Position numbers and translations under genes: made by a program
NCBI GenBank assembly: GCA_016800925.1
Contig: JABCPU010000041.1
Span: 1-64,000, forward strand
DNA: 64,000 nt
Direction of reading: 5' to 3'
Source of the DNA: Suillus spraguei
Lineage: Eukaryota > Basidiomycota > Agaricomycetes > Boletales > Suillaceae
Part shown: positions 12,187 through 21,970 of the stretch, one piece after another
Layout: the number at the start of each line of letters is the position of its first letter
Numbering within the stretch: position 1 is the stretch's first letter
The notes under the pieces: generated by a model
The model's input: only the letters and a program-made list of their open reading frames with translations
Told to the model about the DNA's origin: nothing
The model's database searches: none

Positions 12187-12225
12187 TCCGCGACCCTCCT
12201 GACTCCGTATGGGATGAGGGTCGCG
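12177..12225 (+). promoter_or_regulatory. Predicted -1 ribosomal frameshift signal, gag to pol
   Basis: The heptamer A AAA AAT at 12177-12183 lies in gag phase, immediately before the gag stop TAG (12184-12186). After a 5-nt spacer, a perfect 10-bp stem follows: CGCGACCCTC (12189-12198) pairs with GAGGGTCGCG (12216-12225) over a 17-nt loop. Slipping back by one base leads into the open frame that continues as protease. These are the classical parts of a -1 frameshift site. The same arrangement is kept in B2. Confidence 0.8.
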
Positions 12226-12242
12226 TTGGCCCAACCTGTGCA

Positions 12243-12770
12243 ATGGAACTACGACTCAACGCTGTAACTCTTCCTGATCCGAACTCTCTGTGTCCATATG
12301 TCTCTCTTCCATCTTTCTCCAATATATCTGACTTTCCGGCCCTCATAGACTGTGGTTCCTCCCACTGCTTCATAGACACTGATTTCGTCCAAGAACATAA
12401 AATTCCTACCTATCAGATTCCTCCGCTTCCACTCCGTTTATTTGATGGTACATGCAATAACAATATTGTCGAAGCCATAAACTTATCCGTCCGATTCTCC
12501 TCCGGTGTAATCACTTCCGACACGTTCTACGTCACCCCTTTGGATTCCTCATGTTATATCGTTCTCGGATATAGCTGGCTCACCCGACACAATCCGTTGA
12601 TTGACTGGGTATTGGGCAGCATCGAGTTCCAAACTACTGAACAAGGAGTGCCATTAACCCCATCCGCATCACCGCTGCCTCCGGACACACCGACCATGGC
12701 AGGAAAATCCAATCCGACACCTCTGTTACCTTGGGTATTCCACCCAAGGAAGATTCCTCCCCTCCAAAAT
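12243..12770 (+). CDS. B1 aspartic protease domain of Pol
   Basis: Pepsin-like retroviral-type protease that matures the polyprotein. The frame is open from the frameshift site; 12243 is only its first ATG. The active-site segment reads [13 protein letters not shown], with D-C-G in place of the common D-S/T-G. The flap and second core are recognisable ([14 protein letters not shown], the LGYSWL block typical of Gypsy proteases). A single-base deletion near 12736 moves the downstream RT into another frame; B2 keeps the base. Confidence 0.85.
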
Positions 12771-14474
12771 CTCCGTCGCATCAGAGCATCCCATCTGTGG
12801 CGGAGACTCCGCCTCTGACCAAATCCGAACCCTCCGCTGGTACCCCAGTCCCTAACATATCGTTGATAAACGCAGTGGCCTTTTGCCGTGCCTGCAAGTT
12901 AGAAGGATCTACTCAGTTCAGCATCTACCTCCGTCCCTCCGAAGCAAACCTTCGATCCGCATCCGTATCATCCGATCCTCCAGACCTCTCCAGAATCCCT
13001 TCCGACTACCACGAATTCGCGGATGTCTTCGACAAAGGCAAAGCCGGACAACTTCCCCCACATCGACCCTACGATCTCAAGATTGAGTTGGAAGAAGGGG
13101 CTAGTCCGCCTCTCGGAACCATATACTCTCTTTCTCCGGTAGAGCTTGAGGCCCTTCGGAAGTTCCTTGACGAAAACATCTCGTCCGGACTTCTCCGCTC
13201 CTCATCTTCTCCCCACGGAGCCCCCGTCCTATTTGTCAAAAAGAAGGATGGATCCCTCCGCCTTTGTGTGGATTTCCGCGGCCTTAACCACATCACCAAG
13301 AAAGACCGATATCCGTTACCCCTCATTGCCGACCTTCTTGACTCCCCGAGCCGCGCTAAAGTATATACCAAAATTGATCTCCGATCTGCATATCACCTCG
13401 TCCGGATAACAGAAGGAGACGAGTGGAAGACTTCCTTCCGTACGCGCTATGGCTCCTATGAATGGTTGGTGATGCCGGAAGGCCTCACAATGCTCCGGCA
13501 GCTTTCCAGCGCTTTGTCAATAGCATGTTTGCCGATATGCTGGACGTATGTGTTGTTGTATATCTGGATGACATCCTTATCTATTCCCAAGACCTTGCAA
13601 GTCATAAGGAACATGTCCGAGAAGTTTTACGACGTCTCCGTAAACACCGACTATATGCCAAACCCGAGAAATGCGAATTCCACTCCTCCTCCGTCGAGTA
13701 TCTTGGTTACCTCCTATCTCCGGATGGCTTGACAATGTCGTCCGAGAAAATCCAGTCCATCATAGACTGGCCAGAGCCTCGGAAAGTCAAGGACATCCAA
13801 TCTTTCCTTGGATTCGCTAATTTCTATCGTCGCTTCATCTTCAACTACTCGGATATCGTGGTTCCCCTTACTCGACTCACTCGCAAGGGCGTCACTTGGG
13901 ACTTTTCCGAGGAATGCCGGAAGTCATTTAACGCACTCAAGAAAGCCTTCACGTCCGCTCCGGTGCTTACGCATTGGATTCCGAATGTTCCTATAGTTGT
14001 GGAAACTGATGCCTCGGATTATGCTATCGCTGGAATACTATCCATTGTGTGCCCAGACTCGGAACTTCGTCCGGTGGCTTTTTACTCCCGGACACTGTCC
14101 GGTGCAGAACTCAACTATGACGTCCATGATAAGGAACTACTAGCCATCTATGCTGCGTTCCGAACCTGGCGCCATTACCTAGAAGGCTCGTCCGAGCCTA
14201 TAGATGTTGTCACGGACCACAAGAACCTTGAGTATTTCTCTACCACCAAACTGCTATCCCGTTGTCAGGCCTGCTGGTCCGAGTTCCTCCATCAGTTCAA
14301 CCTCGTTATCCGTTACCGTCCTGGAAGACTCGGAGTCAAGCCAGATTCCCTCACTAGACGATGGGACGTCTACCCTAAAGAGGGGGATAAGGACTATGCT
14401 CAGATTAACCCTCACAACCTCCGCCCAATATTTGCTTCGGAACAATTAGCTTCGTCCCTACGAGCTTCCATTTA
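12731..14474 (+). CDS. B1 reverse transcriptase-RNase H region of Pol (broken)
   Basis: Copies element RNA to DNA and removes the RNA strand. RT blocks in order: [46 protein letters not shown] and the catalytic [11 protein letters not shown] at about 13550-13590 (YLDD form). These are followed by the thumb ([10 protein letters not shown]) and RNase H ([48 protein letters not shown]). A one-base deletion in the run CACAAATG-to-CACAATG near 13490 splits the domain before YLDD, and another near 14474 (CCATTTTAG-to-CCATTTAG) introduces a stop. B2 has the extra base at both places. Confidence 0.93.
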
Positions 14475-14861
14475 GTGACTCCGGTCCTAAGAGCAGCTGT
14501 TCTTATGGACACCGAACACCTCCGGAAAGACATTCTGATAGCACTCCCTAATGACCCCATTGCACAAACACATTTTCCGGTTCCCTCAGATCCGAGATGG
14601 ACAATAGACGATGGTGGATTCCTTTGTTGTGACAACCACATCTACGTTCCGGATACCAATGATCTACAACTTCGCATCCTCCGGAATTGCCATGACCACC
14701 CCCTATCCGGACATTTCGGACAGAATCGCACTCTCGAGCTCATCCGACGCAACTATACCTGGCCCGGAGTATGGGCCTTTGTCAAAGAGTATGTCAGATC
14801 CTGCACATCCTGCGCCCGAGCCAAAGTTCCGAGACATAAGCCCTACGGTTTACTCAAGCAA
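14475..14861 (+). CDS. B1 integrase N-terminal zinc-binding domain
   Basis: The frame resumes after the deletion near 14474. The HHCC zinc finger is visible as H-x3-H (HPLSGHFG) and, about 30 residues later, C-x2-C (SCTSCARAK). The domain then runs to the AGCAA where the D solo LTR interrupts it. The rest of the integrase continues in the same frame at 15342. Confidence 0.9.
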
Positions 14862-15336
14862 TGTTACGAACTGGGGTGGCGTCACCAGTGACAGTGAAAA
14901 GACACAGGCGGTCTGCTGGGAGTTCTTACAATGTTCAAAAGAGAACAAGGTGAAAGTACAAGGAACGCGTTCCGAGTACGATCAAGGGTTCAGCCTCAAA
15001 GACAAGTCTAAGAGGTATCCGCGAGAATAGAGACTAAGACTAAGGAGTGCTTAGACTTAGAGACAATTCAAGACGACTTAGGTTGGAGACCTAAGCGAAG
15101 GAGATTCCAGGTAAAACCCAGTAAGATTAAAGTAGTGAATCTACTACAAGTACACTGTGCTTAAATAGGCCAATATGTGCGCACAGACCAAGAAGGGTGT
15201 GAGAATATACGTGCGTATCCAAGGAAGGAAGGCAACTATAGTACAGATGCGTTGAGCATATGAGTCAGAGTCATGTTATGTAATATACACGGTAAATGAG
15301 GTAAGAAAATGAATAGGGGCACGTACGATTGTAACA
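14862..15336 (+). mobile_element. Solo LTR, family D
   Basis: 475 bp from TGTTACGAACTGGGG to CGATTGTAACA, flanked by the perfect 5-bp duplication AGCAA (14857-14861 and 15337-15341). It interrupts the integrase codons of B1. The uninterrupted sequence CTCAAGCAACTCCC is present in B2 near 33897, an empty site. Confidence 0.97.
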
Positions 15337-15341
15337 AGCAA

Positions 15342-16454
15342 CTTCCCGTCCCAGAAAAACCATGGAATTCCATCTCTATGGATTTCATTGAACAACTTCC
15401 GGACTCATCCGGCTTTACAGCCATCCTCGTCATCATAGATCGTTTATCCAAGCAAGCCATATTCATCCCGACTCACGACACCATCACTTCTCCTGATCTC
15501 GCCCACCTATTTCTCCTCCATGTCTTCTCTAAGCATGGAGTCCCGTCCCATGTAACCTCGGATCGAGGAACAGAGTTCGTATCCCACTTCTTCCGTTCCC
15601 TAGGAAAGGCATTGGACATTGTCCTACACTTCACATCCGGATATCATCCCAAAGGGGACGGACAAACAGAACGTGCCAACCAAACGCTGGAACAGTACCT
15701 CCGGATCTACTGCAACTATCAGCAGGACAACTGGTCCGAGCTGCTGCCCCTTGCAGAGTTTGCATACAATAACGCTCCGAGTGCCACTACCGGAGTTTCA
15801 CCTTTCTTCGCCAATAAAGGTTATCATCCGAACATTTCCATCCATCCGGAACGCGACCTATCCTCCATCCGTGCCCAGGAATATGCCCTAGACCTTAACA
15901 AACTTCACCAGTTCCTCCGAGATGAGATGTCTGAAGCTCAGAAACGCTATCAAGGACCCGCGGACGCTAAAAGACAGCCTGCTCCAGACTTCCGGATTGG
16001 AGAACAAGTCTTCGTCAAAGCCAAGTACTTCCGCTCCACCCGTCCGTCGAAGAAACTTTCGGAAAAGAATTTGGGACCATTTGAAATTATATCCCGCCCG
16101 GGTACTCATTCTTTTGCCATCCGACTTCCGGATTCTATGCGTTCCGTACATCCTGTTTTCCATGTCTCGCAGTTAGAGCCAGCAGTTCCAAACACCATTC
16201 CAAATCGCATCCAGCCTCCTCCGCCACCAGTCGAAGTCGACGGAGAACCAGAGTACGAGATATCCGAAATCCTGGACTCTAAACTGGACCGTCGTAGGCA
16301 CCACTGTCAACTTCTATACCTCGTCCGTTGGTCCGGATACGAGGGAACGGACGAAGAAACTTCCTGGCTGCTGGCCACAGAACTCGGAAATGCATCAGAT
16401 CTCGTAGCGGATTTCCACTCAGCATATCCGGACAAGCCTGGTCCCATTGCTTGA
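15342..16454 (+). CDS. B1 integrase catalytic core and chromodomain
   Basis: Inserts element cDNA into chromatin. The DDE core shows D in SISMDFIEQLP, the second D in VTSDRGTEF, and the E in [14 protein letters not shown]. It is followed by the GPFEI-type C-terminal domain (NLGPFEIISRPG) and the motif HPVFHVSQLEP. The end is a chromodomain (EYEISEILDSK, YLVRWSGYEGTDEETSW) that in other chromoviruses binds modified histone tails and directs insertion into heterochromatin. The frame is intact from the D insertion to the TGA at 16452. Confidence 0.95.
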   Translation, partial: LPVPEKPWNSISMDFIEQLPDSSGFTAILVIIDRLSKQAIFIPTHDTITSPDLAHLFLLHVFSKHGVPSHVTSDRGTEFVSHFFRSLGKALDIVLHFTSGYHPKGDGQTERANQTLEQYLRIYCNYQQDNWSELLPLAEFAYNNAPSATTGVSPFFANKGYHPNISIHPERDLSSIRAQEYALDLNKLHQFLRDEMSEAQKRYQGPADAKRQPAPDFRIGEQVFVKAKYFRSTRPSKKLSEKNLGPFEIISRPGTHSFAIRLPDSMRSVHPVFHVSQLEPAVPNTIPNRIQPPPPPVEVDGEPEYEISEILDSKLDRRRHHCQLLYLVRWSGYEGTDEETSWLLATELGNASDLVADFHSAYPDKPGPIA

Positions 16455-16479
16455 AGAGTACATAACGAAATATAAGTAC

Positions 16480-17503
16480 AGTGAGGGCAGTAGCGGAAAT
16501 CCGGATCTGGACTAAGCACCAGTCTCCATTTCACCTCCGGCACCCCCAGTCTCCTCCCAGTCCCATCCGCCATCTCTTCCCCAGTTCCATCCGCCATCTC
16601 CCCTCCATTCTCATCCGCCACCTCTTCCCCAATCTCCTCACCAGCGCCATCCTTGTCGGATCCGGCAGAAACGGAAAGCCTAAATCCGGTCCGGATTTCC
16701 TCGATGAGCAGGGCCTGGAATTCCCTCTGTTGCTGGAGGAAGGCCTCCATGGCAATCCGACTCCCTTCCGCCGCCGCAATACCATCTTGGAGAAGTCTGT
16801 TGGTCCGCGCCAACTCAGCAATGATGCCATTAGCAGCGGCCACCCAAGCCTGATCATCATACTCCACAAAATCCTCATCCGTACCTTCAATAGTGACTGG
16901 ATTAGAGAAGACATCCGCATCCGCCACATCCGGAGTAGGACTCCTCTGACGGTGCTTGCCTTTGCCTTCGGAGACAGAGTACCAGCAGGACGCTGCCTCT
17001 TCCGGCCCTTAGGCCCCTTAACGAATCCGGGCCTTCCAGGACAAGTGGCCTTGTCCTTCCGGCAGACGTCACAGGACTTAATCTACGAAACGTCGAAATC
17101 AGCGGATCTGAAGTTTTTCGGACGACTCACCATGGCATTCTTCTCAGCATCATCCCACTGGCACATCCGGCCCTTAGTGACGCAACGAGAGCAGTACCCA
17201 TCCTTTGCCCCAGACACAGGAGCAGCCTTGGCCTTTACCAACCCATTAATATCCGGATCCGGAAGAGCCCACAGCACTCACCCGAGCCTCAATCAGTGCT
17301 CTCCGCCTCTTCTCCTCCATCTCCCTCCGGATCTCCGCCAACTCAATCTGCTTTAACTCCTCCTGCCTTTTCCGCTCCTCCGCCTCTTTCCGCTTCCGTT
17401 CCGCCTTGGCTTCCGCTGCAGCCTTAGCAGCCGCCAGTTGCTGCTCCAGATCCGCCACAAGGTCAGCAGCAGACTTAGGGGCATCGGATTTCTTTCCAGA
17501 CAT
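16480..17503 (-). CDS. Antisense coiled-coil/Cys-rich ORF of family B (broken)
   Basis: Lies between pol and the 3' LTR on the opposite strand. Starting from the ATG at 17503 (MSGKKSDAPKSAADL), the first about 80 residues are a charged helix rich in A, E, K and R (AKAERKRKEAEERKRQEEL), likely a coiled coil. The next frame (17083-17277) has CSRCVTKGRMCQW. Downstream frames have CDVCRKDKATC followed by a basic stretch (KGPKGRKRQR) and an acidic C-terminal part (to about 16480). Together this suggests a zinc-binding or DNA-binding protein of about 300 residues, now split by frameshifts or introns. The same ORF pieces occur in B2, so it belongs to the family. Function unknown. Confidence 0.6.
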
Positions 17504-17680
17504 GTTAGGAGACAAGTTTTGTTAACAAGGATATGAAGTGGGGGTAGGAATCATTTTGGACGTCTGACGTCCATATATCTGTTGGATTACAGACTCAGCA
17601 CTACAACCATCAAACTTCCCCATCGTCTCGCATTAATCTTGTCCGATCCGGATCGACGCTTCTTGTGCCTCAGGGGTTCG

Positions 17681-17698
17681 GCCCTAAGGGGGGGATAC
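17681..17698 (+). promoter_or_regulatory. B1 polypurine tract
   Basis: The purine run AAGGGGGGGA lies directly before the 3' LTR start, at the place where plus-strand DNA synthesis is primed in LTR elements. B2 has CAAGGGGGGA at 36132-36142 in the same position. Confidence 0.75.
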
Positions 17699-18450
17699 TG
17701 TCATATACCATACTTCTAATCTCAGATCCGATCATATCCGTCCAGATCCGATCGTTTCCATATCCGTCCGGTCCACAGATCCTGTCCGGACCACCCTTCC
17801 GAATGTACTCACTTCTCGCACCTTAACTCCCTGGTGAACATCTGCGTCTATCTCCTTTCGTCATTTCTCCTACTACCGGTACTCCGGCTGTTTATATTTC
17901 CGTCCTGTGTTACTGATCATTTCCGATTCATGCTTACTGATCCGCTGTGCAATAACTAATAGACTTCTGTTACACTTCGTACATAGCCCTCGGTCCGGAC
18001 TTGCTAATTATCCGTCTTAGATACTTACTGTATATAAACCACTTGTAGATCTCCGTAGAACCTTAGTTCGAATATCATCTTAGATTCTACTCATTCTGCC
18101 TCCTCTGGACTTAAGCCACTCTCCACTTTAAGTCACCTTCCGAGACTTAGGATTGACTCCTATAGTCTATACCTCCGACTCTATCTTCGGATAGTCCATC
18201 TCCATTAGTTTCTAGTTAGGAACTCGTTCCGAAACTAGCCTTAATCTCTGTCCTCTCCTTACGTTCCGAATTACCTTCGGACGTATTATATCCGACACCT
18301 TCGGACACCGGATCCGTCACGCAACCCCTTCCGGGTCTTCGGACGAATAACTCCTCCTGAAATAAGGGGCATTACTCGAGAAAGGGGCACAGTGTACGAA
18401 CTGAGGCCAAAGCCCTTCGGATCTCTCTACCCTTGAGTACAGTCTTAACA
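17699..18450 (+). repeat. B1 3' LTR
   Basis: 752 bp, TGTCATATACCATAC to GTCTTAACA. It is nearly identical to the 5' LTR except for a deletion of about 14 bp near 17920 and scattered substitutions. Confidence 0.92.
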
Positions 18451-19076
18451 TGAGCCATCCTCATGAAAGGATGGATGTACATCCACATGCCAATGTCCAG
18501 ATCTGGTTTGTTCCCAATAAGCTTGAACCAATGTATCAGCGTGCAGGGAAAGATCTCCTTGCTGTGACAGAATGAGAAAAAACATAGGACACATCCAACC
18601 TCCATTCCATTGATTGAGTCTTCACTGGCAGTGTTGATGAAAACAGTGTCACAGCAAGGAGGACCTCTCCGCCATGATGGTGCAGCCCAAATGTGCTCAT
18701 GGCACATCCCACCAATGCTGCTTGGGTCACTTGGAGCAAAAAATGTGGCGACTGCTGAGTTGAGGACTTTGATAGGGCCTTCGAATCATGGACAGGCACT
18801 GAGGGGAATGTCATCCGAGGTGTGAGAGTCATCAGCAAGAAGCTGATCGTAAAGGAAGAGTCGGACAAGTCGAGGAAGATCAGGAATGTCCATCTTGACT
18901 GCCAGAGCACGTATATTGTGAGCATGAGAGCATTCTCCAATATTGGATTTGATGAGTGGATTAACTTGAATGTGAGAACATGAAGGAAAACTTACGAGGA
19001 GTATGTGCCAATTTGACATTGCTCTGTGCTTTTGGCCCCTCCAACACACCATCTCCAATTTCATCATGCTTCACCA

Positions 19077-19240
19077 TATGGTTTCTCTCCATGCCATCGG
19101 TGTTGTTTGGAGCAGCGTCATCATCGTTTTGAGCAGCGTCATCGTTGTTTTGAGCAGCGTCATCATTGTTTGGAGCAGTGTCATCACCATTTTGAGCAAC
19201 ACTGTTGTCATTCTGTGTATTTGAGCTAGCACTAAGTATG
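19077..19240 (-). repeat. In-frame 24-bp repeat in the Plavaka gene
   Basis: About five copies of a unit like GAGCAGCGTCATCATTGTTT, read on the minus strand as repeats of AAQNNDD/AAPNNDD. They extend an acidic, disordered linker of the transposase. Confidence 0.8.
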
Positions 19241-19915
19241 TTCTCTGCAACAAATTGTTAATATATATTGTGCACAAGTATTAAATTGAAATGACACACC
19301 AATGGCAGAGAAATTGAGCATTTTAGGTGCAGTGAAGTCCACTCATGATGCAGTGATTTTGTCAAGGCATTGGTTGGTGAGTAGCATTTGCCCAAGCGCA
19401 TTGAACTTGCTTGACCATCACCAAGGTTCCTTGACGGCCTTAATATGTTTTGATTCCATTATCAATGAGCACAGCTGTTTGGTGCTCCAATCATGTGAAT
19501 GAGTAAAACATAGTGAGAGAGTGAATGTTGGTGTGGTAGCGAAAACCCATTCAATTGAACTCCTGTGTCTTGAAAGATTTTCCGGTACTGGTGAAAGTGC
19601 TGGAGTGCATCTGAAAGCTTCTCAAGAGTGTCTTCAGTGATGATGTCTTGCTGCACAATGTAGCAAAACTCGAGAAATGTGCGAAAACATTGAACAATGT
19701 CTTGAGGGACATGTCCCTCAATTGGTGGAAGGTAAACTTTCATGAGAGCTTTTGAATCATCACCCGTCCATTGTGAAAACCCTCGCCCTTCAGGAAATCA
19801 ATGAAGTCCAGCAAAAGAGGGTGCTGCAGCTATCCTTAGCAAATGACAAGACATTAGTACTAGTTAAATTAAAGTCATAGGTGTTAAAAGTACTTACTGA
19901 TGATCTGTTATGACC

Positions 19916-21970
19916 ATGCAAAACCGGAGATTAGTAAGAAGTCCTGGTCTTACATGGGGTTGTACTGGAGGGTTGTAAAGTCAAAGGGGCTTGGCCTCAG
20001 CTCGTACGCTGTGCCCCTTACCCGAGTATGTGCCCTTAATTTCAGATGAAGTCCAAGGGAGAGTTCTGGTGAAGTCCGGATGGAGGGTCCGGATGAACTC
20101 TAAGGCAGGATAGCTCGACAGAGCTCCGATGGACTTCCAGATGAGCGCGGGATGCGCCGGAACTATTTCCAGAAGGTAGGGAGTAATGGTAACACTACTG
20201 GAACAAGCTCCAAGTAGAACAGATGAAGGATGGACCACTGGACAAAGTCCAGGGCAGGATAGGAGCAGAGTACCGGAGGGAAAGATGATCCATAGATGTC
20301 AGAGGATAGGATAGGATGGATCCAGAGGACTAGGGGTCCGAAGGTCTGGAGCTCAGAGGAGCAGAGGAGCAGAGGAGCAGAGGAGCAGAGGAGCAGAGGA
20401 GCGGATGAGCATAGCTCTGTGGATCTTAGAGGAAGTGTTGGCTACTAGAGGGGAGTAGGTCCGGATATGGTGTAGAGATAGTATAGACTACTCCGGACAA
20501 GGTCCAGAATAGAAACAGACAGTATAAGACTACCAAAAGTAGAGTCGGAGGTGAAACAGATGATAGATGGAGATGGATGAAGTCCGAAAAGATTATAGGA
20601 CATAGGATCAAAGCTCCAGCCTAGGGAGTGATCCCATATGTCATATACCATACTTCTAATCTCAGATCCGACCATATCCGATCAGATCCGATCAATTCCA
20701 TATCCGTCTGGTCCACAGATCCTGTCTGGACCACCCATCTGAATGTGCTCACTTCTCGCACCTTAACTCCCTTGTGTATATCCGCGTCTATCTCCTTTTG
20801 TCATTCCTCCTGTTTCCAGTATTCCGGCTATGTATATTTCCATCCTACGTCACTGATCCGTTACCTGTGTTCATTTCCGATTCGTGCTTACTGATCCGTT
20901 GTGCATTAACTAATAGACTTCCGTTACACTTCATCCATAGCCCTCGGTCCCGGACCTGTTGATATCCGTCTTAGATACTTACAGTATATAAACCACTTGT
21001 AAATCTTTGTAGAACCTTAGTTTGAATATCATCTTAGATTCTGCTCATTCCGCTTCCTCCGGACTTAAGCCACTTTCTGCTCTAAGTCACCTTCCAAGAC
21101 TTAGGATTGATTCCTATAGTCTATATCTCCGACTCTATCTTCGGATAGTCTACCTCCGTTCGATTCTAGTTAGGAACTCGTTCCGAAGCTAGCCTTAATC
21201 TTTGTTCTATTCTTATGTTCTGAATAACCTTCGGACATATCATATCCGATACCTTCGGATGCCCGTATCCATCACGCAACTCCTTCCGGATCTTCAGATA
21301 AATAACTTCTCCCTGAAATAAGGGGCATTACTCGAGAAAGGGGCACAGTGCACGAACTGAGGCCAAAGCCCTTCGAATCTCTCTACCTTTGAGTATGGTC
21401 TTAACACCATAGGCCTGAGTCGGAAGCTTACAAGGGCCGGAGCCCAAGTGCAAGAACGGAAACGGAGTTATATAGACATGATAACAGGATACAGAGTAAT
21501 CAAAGGAATATACAGAAGTAGGAACAATGAATCAGACTGAGGTCTGCAGGAGTTGTACTACAAGTTTATATACTGTAGGTAGCATGCCGGAAGGCAAGTA
21601 AGGATAGTCCGAGGCTATGTTTGAGGCATTGCGGAACACAAGGCTATGAACTCGGAAATAAGACTTGTATGAAATATCTTATCAAGACGGAAGTCAAGAT
21701 AACTGAAAGCCAGAGGTGCAGAGATAACTGAAAGCTGGACACAGGTATTAACCTAAAAGGAGTAACGCGCAGGTGCGTGGGAATAGTTTCGGATATGAGC
21801 ATGGATCGGATATGGACACAGATCGGATATGAACACGGATCAGATGGGTGGATCAGATCGGATGGATGGACTGAGTTGGATATATGAGCTGGATTGGATG
21901 GGTGGACTAGGATGTATGGATTGGGTGTCCAGATGTCCATGGATCAGACCTGAATGTACGGTATATGACA
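19916..21970 (-). mobile_element. Solo LTR, family A, in the Plavaka gene
   Basis: From TGTTATGACCATGCA to GGTATATGACA. Without the nested B LTR it is about 1.28 kb, like the copy at 127-1442. On the minus strand the flanks read GATTG and GATCA. Both can come from GATCG by one CpG transition each, which would also fit the coding sequence (DDIDRQ). I take this as a decayed 5-bp duplication. Confidence 0.85.
20639..21406 (+). mobile_element. Solo LTR, family B, nested in the A LTR
   Basis: 768 bp from TGTCATATACCATAC to GGTCTTAACA, with perfect duplications CCATA at 20634-20638 and 21407-21411. Removing it restores the A LTR sequence ATCCCATAGGCCTGAG. It is the youngest layer of the Plavaka-A-B nest. 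Confidence 0.97.

Larger units (their letters stand above)
10080..18450 (+). mobile_element. B1: near-complete Ty3/Gypsy chromovirus
   Basis: LTR-bounded element of 8.4 kb in the order 5' LTR, gag, -1 frameshift signal, protease, RT, RNase H, integrase, chromodomain, antisense ORF, polypurine tract, 3' LTR. The order RT-RNase H-integrase and the C-terminal chromodomain place it in the chromoviruses. The LTRs are very similar, differing mainly by one deletion of about 14 bp, so insertion was fairly recent. The outer flanks CACAT and TGAGC do not match, so a neighbouring rearrangement removed the target duplication. It carries a D solo LTR in the integrase and four single-base deletions, and would not be autonomous as read. 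Confidence 0.95.

Noticed and set aside
16307..16480. Extension of the antisense ORF into the chromodomain region
   Set aside because: B2's antisense frame stops before this point, so the extra codons in B1 are probably a shadow of pol.
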